This document shows positions 29,119 through 37,606 of a stretch of DNA of 51,334 nucleotides, piece by piece (positions within the stretch are counted from its first letter, which is position 1; the number at the start of each line of letters is the position of its first letter). The DNA comes from an uncultured Collinsella sp. (GTDB taxonomy: Bacteria > Actinomycetota > Coriobacteriia > Coriobacteriales > Coriobacteriaceae). Below the pieces are notes generated by a model. The model was not told the origin of the DNA and did no database searches. It was given only the letters and a program-made list of their open reading frames with translations. Location of the stretch: contig CAUFXK010000005.1 in assembly GCA_959596495.1 (NCBI GenBank), forward strand, positions 1-51,334, read 5' to 3'. Made by a program: the position numbers and the translations under genes.

Positions 29119-29763
29119 TCACGACCTTTCCCGAACTTCCACAACGGCACCGTCGCGCATGCAGTAAACCCGATCGGCCAGCTCCTCGAGCACCTCTCCG
29201 TCATGGCTAGACAGAAGAACCTCGCGACCCGTTGATGCCGCCATCGCCACAACACGCTTGAGCATTTCAACGCCCGCTTCGTCGAGGGCATTTGTTGGTT
29301 CATCGAGAACAAGCAGCTTCGGCTTTTCCATAATCGCCGCAGCTATCCCCAGACGCTGCTTCATCCCAAGCGAGTATGCTCGGAACTTCTTTTTTTCGTC
29401 TGCATCGAGCCCCACGAGCCGCAGGGCGGAGCGAATGTCCTCGGGGGTGGCAACGCCCTTGATTTGAGCTATGAGTTCCAGATTGTCGTAGCCAGACAGA
29501 TATCCTAAAAAGGAAGGAGCCTCTATCAACATCCCAAGACTCGGCGGAAACGAGATATCAGCCCCAAGTCTTTGACCATCGATAATGATTTCGCCCTCGG
29601 TGGGTCTAATCAATCCGCAGACCGCTCGCATAAGCATGGTCTTGCCCGAACCGTTTATCCCCTGAAGCCCGACCACAGTCCCAGGGTCAACCTCGATAGA
29701 CACGTTGCGCAGGACATCGTTTTTGCCCATGCGCTTCGATACGTCCCTAACGATCACGCTCAT
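29119..29763 (-). CDS. ABC transporter ATPase
   Basis: A 214-residue ABC ATPase with Walker A GINGSGKT, signature SLGMKQRLG, Walker B LLVLDEPT and H-loop SSHD. It has the compact size of ATPases that drive ABC-2-type exporters, such as lantibiotic immunity (LanF) and Bce/Nod-type systems. The ATG at 29763 has GAGGG upstream and overlaps the preceding permease stop (ATGA), so subunits are made in step. It most likely pairs with the two permeases at 29760-31477. Confidence 0.95.
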   Translation of the reverse strand: MSVIVRDVSKRMGKNDVLRNVSIEVDPGTVVGLQGINGSGKTMLMRAVCGLIRPTEGEIIIDGQRLGADISFPPSLGMLIEAPSFLGYLSGYDNLELIAQIKGVATPEDIRSALRLVGLDADEKKKFRAYSLGMKQRLGIAAAIMEKPKLLVLDEPTNALDEAGVEMLKRVVAMAASTGREVLLSSHDGEVLEELADRVYCMRDGAVVEVRERS

Positions 29764-30596
29764 ATCTTGTCCCTCTTTTCGATAAGGTCGGCCTTTCGAA
29801 ACCACAGTCCACCCAACGATAGACATAACGACATAATCACAATTGAAAACAAGCCACTCGAGCCCGTCGCAATTCCTTCTTTGACGATTCCACCCCAGCG
29901 CAACAGCATCAAGGCATTTCCCAGCAGCGCCCAATGCCGCGCATATGCCGAACAGATCAGGTAGCTCATTACAACCGCAAATGAGGCTGACGGCCCAAGC
30001 ACAAACCCAACCGCTGCCTGTGCAAACGCAAGCGCCTCAAAAGCAAAAAAGAGACCTATGAAAAACGGCAGCGCATCCGCCTCGCCCACTTTGAGAAACC
30101 ACGGCGCCAAATTAGCCAGCTGAAGCGACTCGCCATGGATGACCGCGCTGAACGAGGCGCTCACCATCAAGCTCCAAATCACAACAGAGCAAACCACCAC
30201 AAGCAGCGAAAATGCTGTTATCGCCGCCACTGAGATAAAACGCGAGACCCACCAAAGGGTTCTCGCCCGGCATCGGACAAGCGTTTGCAAACCAAACCCG
30301 TGCAACGATTCGGCGGGATAATCGAGTGTTGTATAGAGAATAAGCAGAATGAGAAATAGCCATCCTAGCGGAGGCACAAACATGACCCCGGGCCTAGGCT
30401 CAAACGGAGCAGATCCGGCAAACACGAGCGCAAGATTGTCCGCAAACCCCAAGGTATCCGTCCTGACCCCATACACAGAAGACAATCCGTAGGCGTACAC
30501 CAGGTTCGCAACGGTCACTGCTGCAATCGCAATAAAGGTAATGATGTTCTTCTTCAAAACGGTCCTCAGGTCCGCGGCGACCAGCCTAAACAGCAT
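29760..30596 (-). CDS. ABC-2-type permease subunit (second)
   Basis: A 278-residue integral membrane protein with about six helices; the N-terminus MLFRLVAADLRTVLKKN is a cytosolic elbow helix like those in ABC-2 permeases. There are no long outside loops. Its ATG shares bases with the upstream gene's stop (TGATG), and its own stop overlaps the ATPase start, so the three proteins are translationally coupled. Sequence similarity to the neighbouring permease is low, suggesting a heterodimeric channel. Substrate unknown. Confidence 0.8.
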   Translation of the reverse strand: MLFRLVAADLRTVLKKNIITFIAIAAVTVANLVYAYGLSSVYGVRTDTLGFADNLALVFAGSAPFEPRPGVMFVPPLGWLFLILLILYTTLDYPAESLHGFGLQTLVRCRARTLWWVSRFISVAAITAFSLLVVVCSVVIWSLMVSASFSAVIHGESLQLANLAPWFLKVGEADALPFFIGLFFAFEALAFAQAAVGFVLGPSASFAVVMSYLICSAYARHWALLGNALMLLRWGGIVKEGIATGSSGLFSIVIMSLCLSLGGLWFRKADLIEKRDKI

Positions 30597-31477
30597 CAGA
30601 CCATCTCCCGCCTTTTCCACGCCCCAGAAAAAGCCAACGAAGCAAGGGTCAATAATATGATTTCCGCAAAACCGGCTCGAATGTCTGGCCAGTTATTCAG
30701 CGATTCCGACCTGATGCTGTTGAGGATATTGCAGTTAAACCCCACGCAAGCCATTACGCCGAAGATCCAGCCATTTGCAAAATGCCACGCAACCATTAGC
30801 AGATACGGGACAATTATCGCTTTGATTCTGCTACGAAACAAAATTGAGAAGCCAGTTACAGCCATGGATAAAGTCCCGAGCGTGACCGCATCGAACAGCG
30901 TGTATGCAAGCACATATAACAAAGGATGTGAATAAAATAGACCGGAGAAATAGCTATGTAGGTAAAGCCCTACGTAGGTCGACTCATCGACCCGAGGAAG
31001 ATACGCAGGAAAAAGCATCGAGACAATCAGGAAATTGACGAGCAGAGGAATGGCAGTCACTGTAAACGCGGAGAGGAAAGCAGACAGCACCTTTACGTTC
31101 ACGTATGCCTTTCTGGAAACGCGCGTGCATATCTGCATGTCATAACCACTCAAACGCTCAAAGAGGCACGACCAAGATCCGGCCAACATTGCAAGCAGGG
31201 GCAGTGCATAGAAAAACACCGACGCAGACAGTGGCGCGTTCGCGCTCACAACAATCCAGTTACCGAAGCTGCTTTCACGTGTTTGACCGAGATAGTTTTT
31301 GGCTTGCATGCCAACGCCGTAACCAAAAGAAAGAAGGTTGTGACGTTCTTTTTCCAAATTTGCCCACGGCTCCAGCGCAGCAGCTATTGCAACTGCGACT
31401 GCAATCAAGAGAGCAAAGATAAAAGCTGGGCGTCTTATCGTTTTCGACAGCTCATATCTTACGAGCCTTTGGTTCAT
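30596..31477 (-). CDS. ABC-2-type permease subunit (first)
   Basis: A 293-residue membrane protein with about six helices and a cytosolic N-terminal amphipathic segment (MNQRLVRYELSKTIRRP) typical of ABC-2 permeases. The ATG at 31477 has GGAGGAGG just upstream. It lies 54 bases after the secreted four-cysteine protein, with a hairpin in the gap. It is the first of three overlapping transporter genes. The most likely roles are export of, or protection against, the neighbouring secreted protein or a related peptide. Confidence 0.82.
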   Translation of the reverse strand: MNQRLVRYELSKTIRRPAFIFALLIAVAVAIAAALEPWANLEKERHNLLSFGYGVGMQAKNYLGQTRESSFGNWIVVSANAPLSASVFFYALPLLAMLAGSWSCLFERLSGYDMQICTRVSRKAYVNVKVLSAFLSAFTVTAIPLLVNFLIVSMLFPAYLPRVDESTYVGLYLHSYFSGLFYSHPLLYVLAYTLFDAVTLGTLSMAVTGFSILFRSRIKAIIVPYLLMVAWHFANGWIFGVMACVGFNCNILNSIRSESLNNWPDIRAGFAEIILLTLASLAFSGAWKRREMV

Positions 31478-31490
31478 ACGTCCTCCTCCC

Positions 31491-31515
31491 CCTTCCGACC
31501 CAGAAAGCCGGAAGG
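31491..31515 (-). promoter_or_regulatory. Hairpin between secreted protein gene and transporter genes
   Basis: CCTTCCG/CGGAAGG around an 11-base loop, with no T-run, 17 bases after the secreted-protein stop. It could protect the upstream message end or cause partial termination, giving more secreted protein than transporter. Confidence 0.45.
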
Positions 31516-31531
31516 GAGCCATTTAAAACAA

Positions 31532-32044
31532 CTATGCGGGAAGCTTGCGGAAATGCCCGACGCAGTCGGGGCTCCATACACCAATAACAGTGCCGTAGCC
31601 AGACTCCGCCCATGCAGTCAGTCGCGCCGCAGATCGCCCGTTCTCACGGACGAGGTTATACATTTCCCACTGTCCCTTGTGATTCGAACGATACGTTCCC
31701 TGAGTACAATTCATGCTGCCGCTACCGCTTGTGTTATACGCACCGTCTGTATATAACCGAAGCGGATTTCCCGTATAACCTTGGATATCCAGATAGAGCG
31801 ATGAGGAATCATCCTTTTGACGGTAGCCAGTTGCACTCGTCCCGGCACATTGAAAACTAAATGCCCTATCGGCATTGTTCGTACAGGTCGTAATTCCCGT
31901 ATCGGCGTTTTGAGTAATGCTAGAAACCTGAGAGGTGTCAAACTCCTCTTGCGCGAACGATGCAGCGGGAACCCCTAGGGACAGACCCGCAGCAATCGCC
32001 AACCCGACTCCGATTCGAGTAATAGCGCTCCTTGGCTTAATCAT
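31532..32044 (-). CDS. Secreted four-cysteine protein
   Basis: A 170-residue protein with a clear Sec signal peptide (basic start MIKPR, hydrophobic core to about 25, cleavage at SFA|Q after residue 31). The mature part of 139 residues has exactly four cysteines (54, 66, 113, 161), enough for two disulfides, and is rich in Thr, Ser, Gly and Tyr, with a C-terminal GVWSPDCVG. The pattern (R-x-K-D-x-SS near the middle, G-x-WSPD near the end) recalls small secreted proteins found beside ABC transporters in Firmicutes, but I cannot name the family. GGAGAAGG precedes the ATG at 32044. It lies between the LuxR-type regulator and the transporter genes and may be a secreted peptide, toxin or signal. 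Confidence 0.75.
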   Translation of the reverse strand: MIKPRSAITRIGVGLAIAAGLSLGVPAASFAQEEFDTSQVSSITQNADTGITTCTNNADRAFSFQCAGTSATGYRQKDDSSSLYLDIQGYTGNPLRLYTDGAYNTSGSGSMNCTQGTYRSNHKGQWEMYNLVRENGRSAARLTAWAESGYGTVIGVWSPDCVGHFRKLPA

Positions 32045-32117
32045 GGCCTTCTCCAATCAAAAGCGGCTAACAATGCGTCGACGCACAGCAACCTTTGCAT
32101 GAATGGAGAAAGATGTC

Positions 32118-32158
32118 TGTAAACACTCGCTATTGAGTTGATAATCCAGGCGTTTACA
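32118..32158. promoter_or_regulatory. TGTAAAC/GTTTACA dyad upstream of the secreted-protein operon
   Basis: TGTAAAC (32118-32124) and GTTTACA (32152-32158) are inverted half-sites 27 bases apart, the outer one overlapping the regulator's stop codon. The dyad lies 74-114 bases before the secreted-protein start, where an operator for the adjacent LuxR-type regulator would be expected. Confidence 0.4.
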
Positions 32159-34295
32159 CGTTATCTACCTGCGATAACAATGAAATAAGCTCTGCTTTGT
32201 TCTTGATCTTCAACTGGCGATAGGACGCGGATCGCAGCGCTTGCACCGTAGATGCAGCGTAACCGACATCCTGCGCAATGGTCTTTGTCGTTGTGCCCTC
32301 TGCCGTCATCAACAATATTCGGGCCTGAACATCGGACAGGGCGCGCGACGTAAGCAGAGCCAGCCGGCGCACGTGAGCTGCTTCGGTGGACCCGTTCGCA
32401 CGGTACTTCAAGACGGCCTTCTCGTCCTCAACCGAGCGTACGAGCACGATGTGCGTAACGAGCATGGGCACAGACCAGCAAACAATCACCGTTGCCACGA
32501 CGACATTGACGGCCGAACTTTGCCCCAGCAACGACGCAAGGAACAGAGGCTCGAAAACCGTCAGATCCTGCACCATGTTGAGCAAGACAACCCAGACAGG
32601 AGCCGCCGCCCCAAAGCAAAGCATCCATATCCCAAGCATTTTGCGCTGCGGGCAGCTACGCAGCACTATGTATGTGAGCAACATCCCCGTCAGCACCGCG
32701 AACCCATGGATTCGCCCCCTAGTGGCCGCATGGATTAAAGTAGCCGCACCTATTGACACCAACGGCACGATAGCCCGGACACGGGCATGCACCTTAAACG
32801 GACGCAGCCCAACAGCGAGCGAGACCGTAGATGCCACGCCGCACAGCAGGACCGGCGCAGCCATCAACGGATCGCATATACACCTCCATGCCGCGATATA
32901 GACAAAAGACCATTCCACGGCAGACAGCACCGCCCATACGCACGGGCTTCCGAGCCCAATCGCCCCATCCGTTCTAGTCAGCGCAACTTCACGATTCAGT
33001 TTTTCACCCGCGTAGTGCAGCGACAGAAGCAGTCCGAGACCCAATGCATAGCTTGCGAGAGAAAAGGCGACTGCCCGCGAAACACCGGATCCCCAATCGC
33101 TATCCGCCATTACCAAGGGGCCCGCCGCAAGGAGGATAAAAAATGTTGTGAGCAGGTATCGAAACAGCCGGCGCGTCCGAACTGATGTCAACATATCACC
33201 AGCATGCCGCTGCAGCAGACCAGGCCCTGTAGCATCACCCTCACCCGCAAACAATGCCACGAGCTCGCGTGAGCCCGCAACCGATGCCTTCCCGTATGCT
33301 CGGTGAAGCGTTGTTCGCACCGTCGATGGCTTCGTACCCGTCTCCCTGGCAATTTCCGCCGGCGTTTTCCCTTTGAGCAGCAGTCGAACAAACTGCTCTT
33401 CTCGAGGCGACAGGGCAGGGGAAAACACCCCCGCATCGAATGGGTCGGACGTGCGAGGGGTATCCGAATTGTTGTCCCGTTTCTCCCTTAGCAATGTGCA
33501 TACGAAGGCGGCAACAGCAATAGCGGACCCCATCGACAGTGATGCAATGACTGCGGCATCGCTTGCAAAGTATGCCACCTCGACAGCCGGAACAAGGCCA
33601 ATGGGAACTGCTACAAGCACAGAACGGGCAAACACGTCGCCCTGCCCCCGACCAAAGGCGCGGGGACAGCAAAGCAGCGGGACCGCAGCCAATACGAGAT
33701 AGACCAGCGGAATTAAAAGCACGAGGCCAATTGATGCGGCCGTTACAGAGGGCATCCCCCATGGCTCGGGAACGACTCTCCATGAAATTCGACAGCAAAA
33801 CAGCAGGCAAGACAGGACAACTATTGTTTCTGCAAAAAGCGTGCTCTGCGATCGGCGGGTCCCCCTTTCGCCGTCCCGCGCCGCCCCCCGTATCAAAGGA
33901 GAGCCCGCCGTATCCCAAATTACATATGAGAGGAGCAACGACCCAGTGAAGCACAAGGCACACGAAACACGATGCAACAACCAGATTGGTGCAAACACGA
34001 TTGGAATAGAATCTCCGCGAGCATAGAAGACCAAGTCGACCCATTCGGGAACCACCGCAATAGCAGCAAGGAAAACACCGAAGACGCCAAGGCGACCCGG
34101 CCGTCTTATTTCTCTCCCCTTGCGGAGCGCAACACCATGACCAAACGCCGCGAGGCATGCGCCAAGGATAACGAGCCAGGTCATTGCACCTGATGCCAAG
34201 CCGATTGAAGATGAAAACCGGTGATAAGGGGTAACCGCCATTACGACGAGCGCAATGGCGAAAGCAGATGTGGCAGAACAGCGGGAAAAGAGCAT
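32154..34295 (-). CDS. Polytopic membrane protein with two LuxR-type HTH domains
   Basis: A 713-residue protein built as a tandem repeat of the same architecture: membrane helices (about 5-270), LuxR-type HTH (about 294-352; SPREEQFVRLLLKGKTPAEIA), a second set of membrane helices (about 375-625), and a second HTH (about 650-706; LSDVQARILLMTAEGTTTKTIA). Polytopic LuxR proteins with one C-terminal HTH are common in Coriobacteriia; two units in one chain are unusual. The first HTH keeps the usual PAEIA...GTKPSTVRTTLHRAY pattern; the second keeps TIAQDVGYAASTVQALRS. The ATG at 34295 has GGAGG 4 bases upstream; an upstream start is not needed. It is followed by the secreted-protein/ABC cassette, so it probably senses a membrane or outside cue and controls those genes. 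Confidence 0.85.
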   Translation of the reverse strand: MLFSRCSATSAFAIALVVMAVTPYHRFSSSIGLASGAMTWLVILGACLAAFGHGVALRKGREIRRPGRLGVFGVFLAAIAVVPEWVDLVFYARGDSIPIVFAPIWLLHRVSCALCFTGSLLLSYVIWDTAGSPLIRGAARDGERGTRRSQSTLFAETIVVLSCLLFCCRISWRVVPEPWGMPSVTAASIGLVLLIPLVYLVLAAVPLLCCPRAFGRGQGDVFARSVLVAVPIGLVPAVEVAYFASDAAVIASLSMGSAIAVAAFVCTLLREKRDNNSDTPRTSDPFDAGVFSPALSPREEQFVRLLLKGKTPAEIARETGTKPSTVRTTLHRAYGKASVAGSRELVALFAGEGDATGPGLLQRHAGDMLTSVRTRRLFRYLLTTFFILLAAGPLVMADSDWGSGVSRAVAFSLASYALGLGLLLSLHYAGEKLNREVALTRTDGAIGLGSPCVWAVLSAVEWSFVYIAAWRCICDPLMAAPVLLCGVASTVSLAVGLRPFKVHARVRAIVPLVSIGAATLIHAATRGRIHGFAVLTGMLLTYIVLRSCPQRKMLGIWMLCFGAAAPVWVVLLNMVQDLTVFEPLFLASLLGQSSAVNVVVATVIVCWSVPMLVTHIVLVRSVEDEKAVLKYRANGSTEAAHVRRLALLTSRALSDVQARILLMTAEGTTTKTIAQDVGYAASTVQALRSASYRQLKIKNKAELISLLSQVDNV

Positions 34296-34736
34296 ATGAC
34301 CTCCATAGCGTGTCATTATATCGCTCGGGCTGCTCGTTTATCTCCACGCCCACACCAGCCAGCATCAACGATTCAGGCGAACTCCAATCCGAGCCAGATC
34401 ACGGTTCAGCTTTTGTCCGCAGTCCCCGCATCAAAGCGGGATGCGGTTTCCTTTTGAGCGTCGATCTGGAAACTGTATCCCGTTCTGAGTCAATATTCTG
34501 GGACGCAGTTTCCGCAGCACACCCCATTCGGAAAGCGTGTCCCAGTATTTGGCCGCAAACTGGGGCGCGCTTTCCGGATGGGTCGAGACGAAGGCCAAGC
34601 CAGACAGGCAGCCTCGCATCCCGCCATCCTCGCCATCCGCCTGAGCGTGCTACACTAGCAGCATCTATGCCACCGCGAACGGCTCGGCCCCGCGCCCGCC
34701 GCTCGCAAACGAACTTTAAACGCACGAGGGTTGGCC
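34296..34736. other. Intergenic region between divergent LuxR-type and kinase genes
   Basis: Holds motif array B (34436-34577) plus about 160 bases on its right leading to the kinase gene. No gene is convincing; the frames across it are overprinted on the repeat motifs. Confidence 0.5.
34436..34577. repeat. Alternating inverted motif array B
   Basis: Five motifs alternate in orientation at starts 34436, 34468, 34498, 34529 and 34561 (steps about 31): GCGGGATGCGGTTTCC, GGAAACTGTATCCCG, CTGGGACGCAGTTTCC, CGGAAAGCGTGTCCCAG and GGGGCGCGCTTTCC. Each neighbouring pair can form a stem-loop of about 14 bp (12 matches). No terminal inverted repeat of the array A type is seen here. Confidence 0.85.
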
Positions 34737-36590
34737 ATGCCGCTTTTCTCGCAACATACCGCCCGGTTCTCGCCGGACGTTCCCTTGGAGGGCACTAGCT
34801 CTCGCGAGCTGCTCAAGCGGTACCAGCCGCTCGAGACGCTTGCGACCGGCGGTTTTGGCTCCATCGAGATTTGCCGCGACACGCATCTGCGCCGTCGCGT
34901 GGCCATTAAGCGCATCCCCCTTATCAACGGCGCCGGCATGCCCGCCAGCGACATCATGGACGTGCTGCGCGAGGCGCATACCGCCGCCATGCTTCAACAT
35001 CCCAATATCGTGCAGGTTATCGACTTTACGCACGACACCGCCTATGCCTACCTGGTCATGGAGTATGTCGACGGTATGTCGTTGGCCGAGTTTTTGCATC
35101 GCGTGGACGGCCACTCGCTCACCTTTGACGAGGCCGCGGCCATTGCCGACGCGCTGGGTCAGGCACTCACCTTTGCCCATGCAAACGGCGTGCTTCATCT
35201 GGACATAAAGCCCGCCAATGTACTTATCGACCATTCGGGCAATGTAAAGCTCACCGACTTTGGCATGGCGCGGCTGTCGTCTGCCGGCGGCTTTGGCGGA
35301 TCGCGCGGCGGCACCATCGGTTACATGCCGCCCGAGCAGCTCGATATCGAGACCGGCACGGTCGACGAGCGCGCCGATGTCTTTGCCCTTGCCTGCGTGG
35401 TCTACGAGGGCCTGTGCGGCAGCGCTCCCTTTATGGCCGCCACGCCCGGCGACTCGCTCGGCCGCATCATCGGCGGTGCCACCTACCCCAGCGAGCTCAT
35501 CCCGCACTTTCCCCCGGGAGCCGAGGCTGCGCTCATGAGCGCCCTCTCCCCCATGCCGCAAGACCGCCCCAACAGCATCGAGGCATTTTGCGACCAGCTG
35601 CTCGCCGGTCTGGGCAGCGTGCGCGAGGGCCGTCGCAGCCTGGAGCAAATGATTGGCGAGCTTTCGGATGACGAGCAGGAGCTCGACGATATCGAACCGT
35701 CGCACTACGGGGACGACGCCATCGAGGTCGACCCCGCACTCGGCTGGGCGGGCACGCGCTGGAGCCATGCGCGCGACTACACCATGCGCGCTATCTCGGC
35801 GCTAACGTGCGGCACCTTTAGCTTTTTGCTGATGCAAACGGCCGGGGTCGCGGCGCTTCCAGGCCTAGTCATTGCGGCCATCGCGATCGGAGCGGCGGCT
35901 GGCCTGGCCCCCCAGATTGGCTCGGCCATCTCGGCTGTGGGCTTTTTGGTGCTCATGGCCAACGCCACCATGCAGGCACAGGGCATCCTGTCGATGCTGC
36001 CCGTCGCGGTGATCTTTGCCGCCGCCATGTCCGGTTGGTGGATCGCCTGGGGTCGCACCGAGACTGCCGCGAGCGCCACGCTCACCTGTGCACTCGCGCT
36101 TGGCTGTCTGACCGGCAATACCTTCCTGGCAGCTGGGGTCGCCGCCGGCGTCGCGTCATTTTGGCTCGGCCCGGCAAGCGCCGCCGCGGCAACGGGCATG
36201 GGCGCGCTTTTTGCCCGTCTGGCCACGGTCGCGCTTTCAGCCGGAGGCGTGCTGGGGCTCGGTAACGTTGCCGCAGCGCTGGGAGACCCGCTCCTTTGGG
36301 CTGCCTTTGTGCTGGTCGCGGCAACTGCCGCAGCGTCATCCGCGCTGCTCAATGCCCATGCCAAGCGTGCCGATCAGAGCTCAAACCTTGCCGCAATCGC
36401 CGCAATCGCTGTCACCGGCATCGGCTGCGCAGCGGCGTCCTGTCTTGCACACCATATGGAAATTGCCGGCCTTGCAGCCGCGGTCATCGCCAAGGCGGCG
36501 GTTGCGGGAATCCTATCCTCTATAATCGTTGGGATATGCCTATATTTGCTCGGATACCAAAGAACCTATACGGAGAGTGATCTTTCGTGA
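34737..36590 (+). CDS. Membrane Ser/Thr protein kinase (first gene of growth operon)
   Basis: A 617-residue protein with an N-terminal kinase domain (about 25-290): glycine loop ATGGFGSIE, K58 (VAIKRI), catalytic HLDIKPANVLID (D156; Leu in place of the usual Arg of HRD), DFGMA (174-178) and MPPEQ. An acidic linker follows, then about nine hydrophobic helices (350-610) rich in Ala and Gly. No outside sensor domain. GAGGG lies 6 bases before the ATG at 34737. Its stop overlaps the GTG start of fhaA, so it heads the FHA-phosphatase-RodA/PBP-PknB operon. The RD change suggests activity that does not need activation-loop phosphorylation, by general kinase knowledge. Confidence 0.88.
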   Translation: MPLFSQHTARFSPDVPLEGTSSRELLKRYQPLETLATGGFGSIEICRDTHLRRRVAIKRIPLINGAGMPASDIMDVLREAHTAAMLQHPNIVQVIDFTHDTAYAYLVMEYVDGMSLAEFLHRVDGHSLTFDEAAAIADALGQALTFAHANGVLHLDIKPANVLIDHSGNVKLTDFGMARLSSAGGFGGSRGGTIGYMPPEQLDIETGTVDERADVFALACVVYEGLCGSAPFMAATPGDSLGRIIGGATYPSELIPHFPPGAEAALMSALSPMPQDRPNSIEAFCDQLLAGLGSVREGRRSLEQMIGELSDDEQELDDIEPSHYGDDAIEVDPALGWAGTRWSHARDYTMRAISALTCGTFSFLLMQTAGVAALPGLVIAAIAIGAAAGLAPQIGSAISAVGFLVLMANATMQAQGILSMLPVAVIFAAAMSGWWIAWGRTETAASATLTCALALGCLTGNTFLAAGVAAGVASFWLGPASAAAATGMGALFARLATVALSAGGVLGLGNVAAALGDPLLWAAFVLVAATAAASSALLNAHAKRADQSSNLAAIAAIAVTGIGCAAASCLAHHMEIAGLAAAVIAKAAVAGILSSIIVGICLYLLGYQRTYTESDLS

Positions 36591-37600
36591 ACTTCCTGAA
36601 CATCTTCGAGGACCACGTGGCCGGCATCTTCGGTGCCACCCGTGCCCCGTTCTCCTTTAAGAAGCTTGCCAAGCAGGCCGCTCGCGACATGGAGGATCAG
36701 ACTCTGGTGATCAACGGCGTCAACACGGCGCCGGCACTCTATACCATCCTTATCGCCGCCGACGACGATCCCATGCTCGCCCCGTTCTACCCCGAGCTTT
36801 CGCGCGAGGTCCGCGAGTTTGTGAAGGCGCAGGCCGAAAAGCGCCGCTATGTCTTTGTCGGCGAGCCCCTCGTGCGTTTTATGATCGATCCGCAGCTACG
36901 CGCCGGCAAGTTCTCGGTCTTTGCCGAGAACGTCGATACCCCCACGCTCGGCCGCCTGTACGAAGAAGAGCGCGCCTATCAAAACGGCCTGGGCCAGAAC
37001 AACTCCGCGGCAAGCCGTGCCGCCAGCGCCCCGCGCGCCGGCCAGCAGCAGTTTGCTGCCCCGCAGCAGCAGCGCCCCGCCGCCATGCCCCAGCAGCAGC
37101 CGACGCCTCGCGCCGCCGCTCCCGACCCGCTTGCCGTGGCAGACCCCTTCGCGCCTAGCGTCCCCGACCCCGCCGCAGCACCCATCCCGGTGCCGCAGAC
37201 CGTCTCGCGCGACGCGCTTGCCGGCATGGGCGGAGCCGCCGCGACCGGTGCCGCCGTGGGCCTAGGCGCCGCAGCCGGCATCGCCTCCAACATGGCGAGC
37301 ACTCGCGCCCCGCAGCGCCCGCTCGCCCAGCTCGTCGACGTCGTGAGCGGCGAGAGCCATAGCATCACCTCCGCACAGGTGACCATCGGTCGCGAGCGCT
37401 CAGTTTCCGACATTGCCCTGCGCGACCCCAACGTGTCGCGCCGCCACGCCCAGCTCACCTTTACGGGCTCGGATTGGTCGATCGAGGACCTCAATTCCAC
37501 CAACGGCACGCTCGTCAACAACCGCCGCATTACGCGCTGCCCGCTGCGCAACGGCGATCTGCTGACGTTTGGCCTGAGCACCTTTGAATTTAGGGGATAG
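36587..37600 (+). CDS. fhaA: FhaA-like protein (DUF3662 plus FHA domain)
   Basis: A 337-residue protein matching mycobacterial FhaA: N-terminal DUF3662-like domain (about 1-130), a Gln/Pro/Ala-rich linker (about 145-200, QQQ and PAAAP runs) and a C-terminal FHA domain (about 250-337; VTIGRERSVSDIAL, RRHAQL, LNSTNGTLVNN). In mycobacteria FhaA binds phosphorylated partners in cell-wall synthesis. It starts at a GTG overlapping the kinase stop (GTGA), with GGAGAG upstream. The FHA proteins here are readers of the operon's kinases. Confidence 0.9.
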   Translation: MNFLNIFEDHVAGIFGATRAPFSFKKLAKQAARDMEDQTLVINGVNTAPALYTILIAADDDPMLAPFYPELSREVREFVKAQAEKRRYVFVGEPLVRFMIDPQLRAGKFSVFAENVDTPTLGRLYEEERAYQNGLGQNNSAASRAASAPRAGQQQFAAPQQQRPAAMPQQQPTPRAAAPDPLAVADPFAPSVPDPAAAPIPVPQTVSRDALAGMGGAAATGAAVGLGAAAGIASNMASTRAPQRPLAQLVDVVSGESHSITSAQVTIGRERSVSDIALRDPNVSRRHAQLTFTGSDWSIEDLNSTNGTLVNNRRITRCPLRNGDLLTFGLSTFEFRG

Positions 37601-37606
37601 TCGCTT

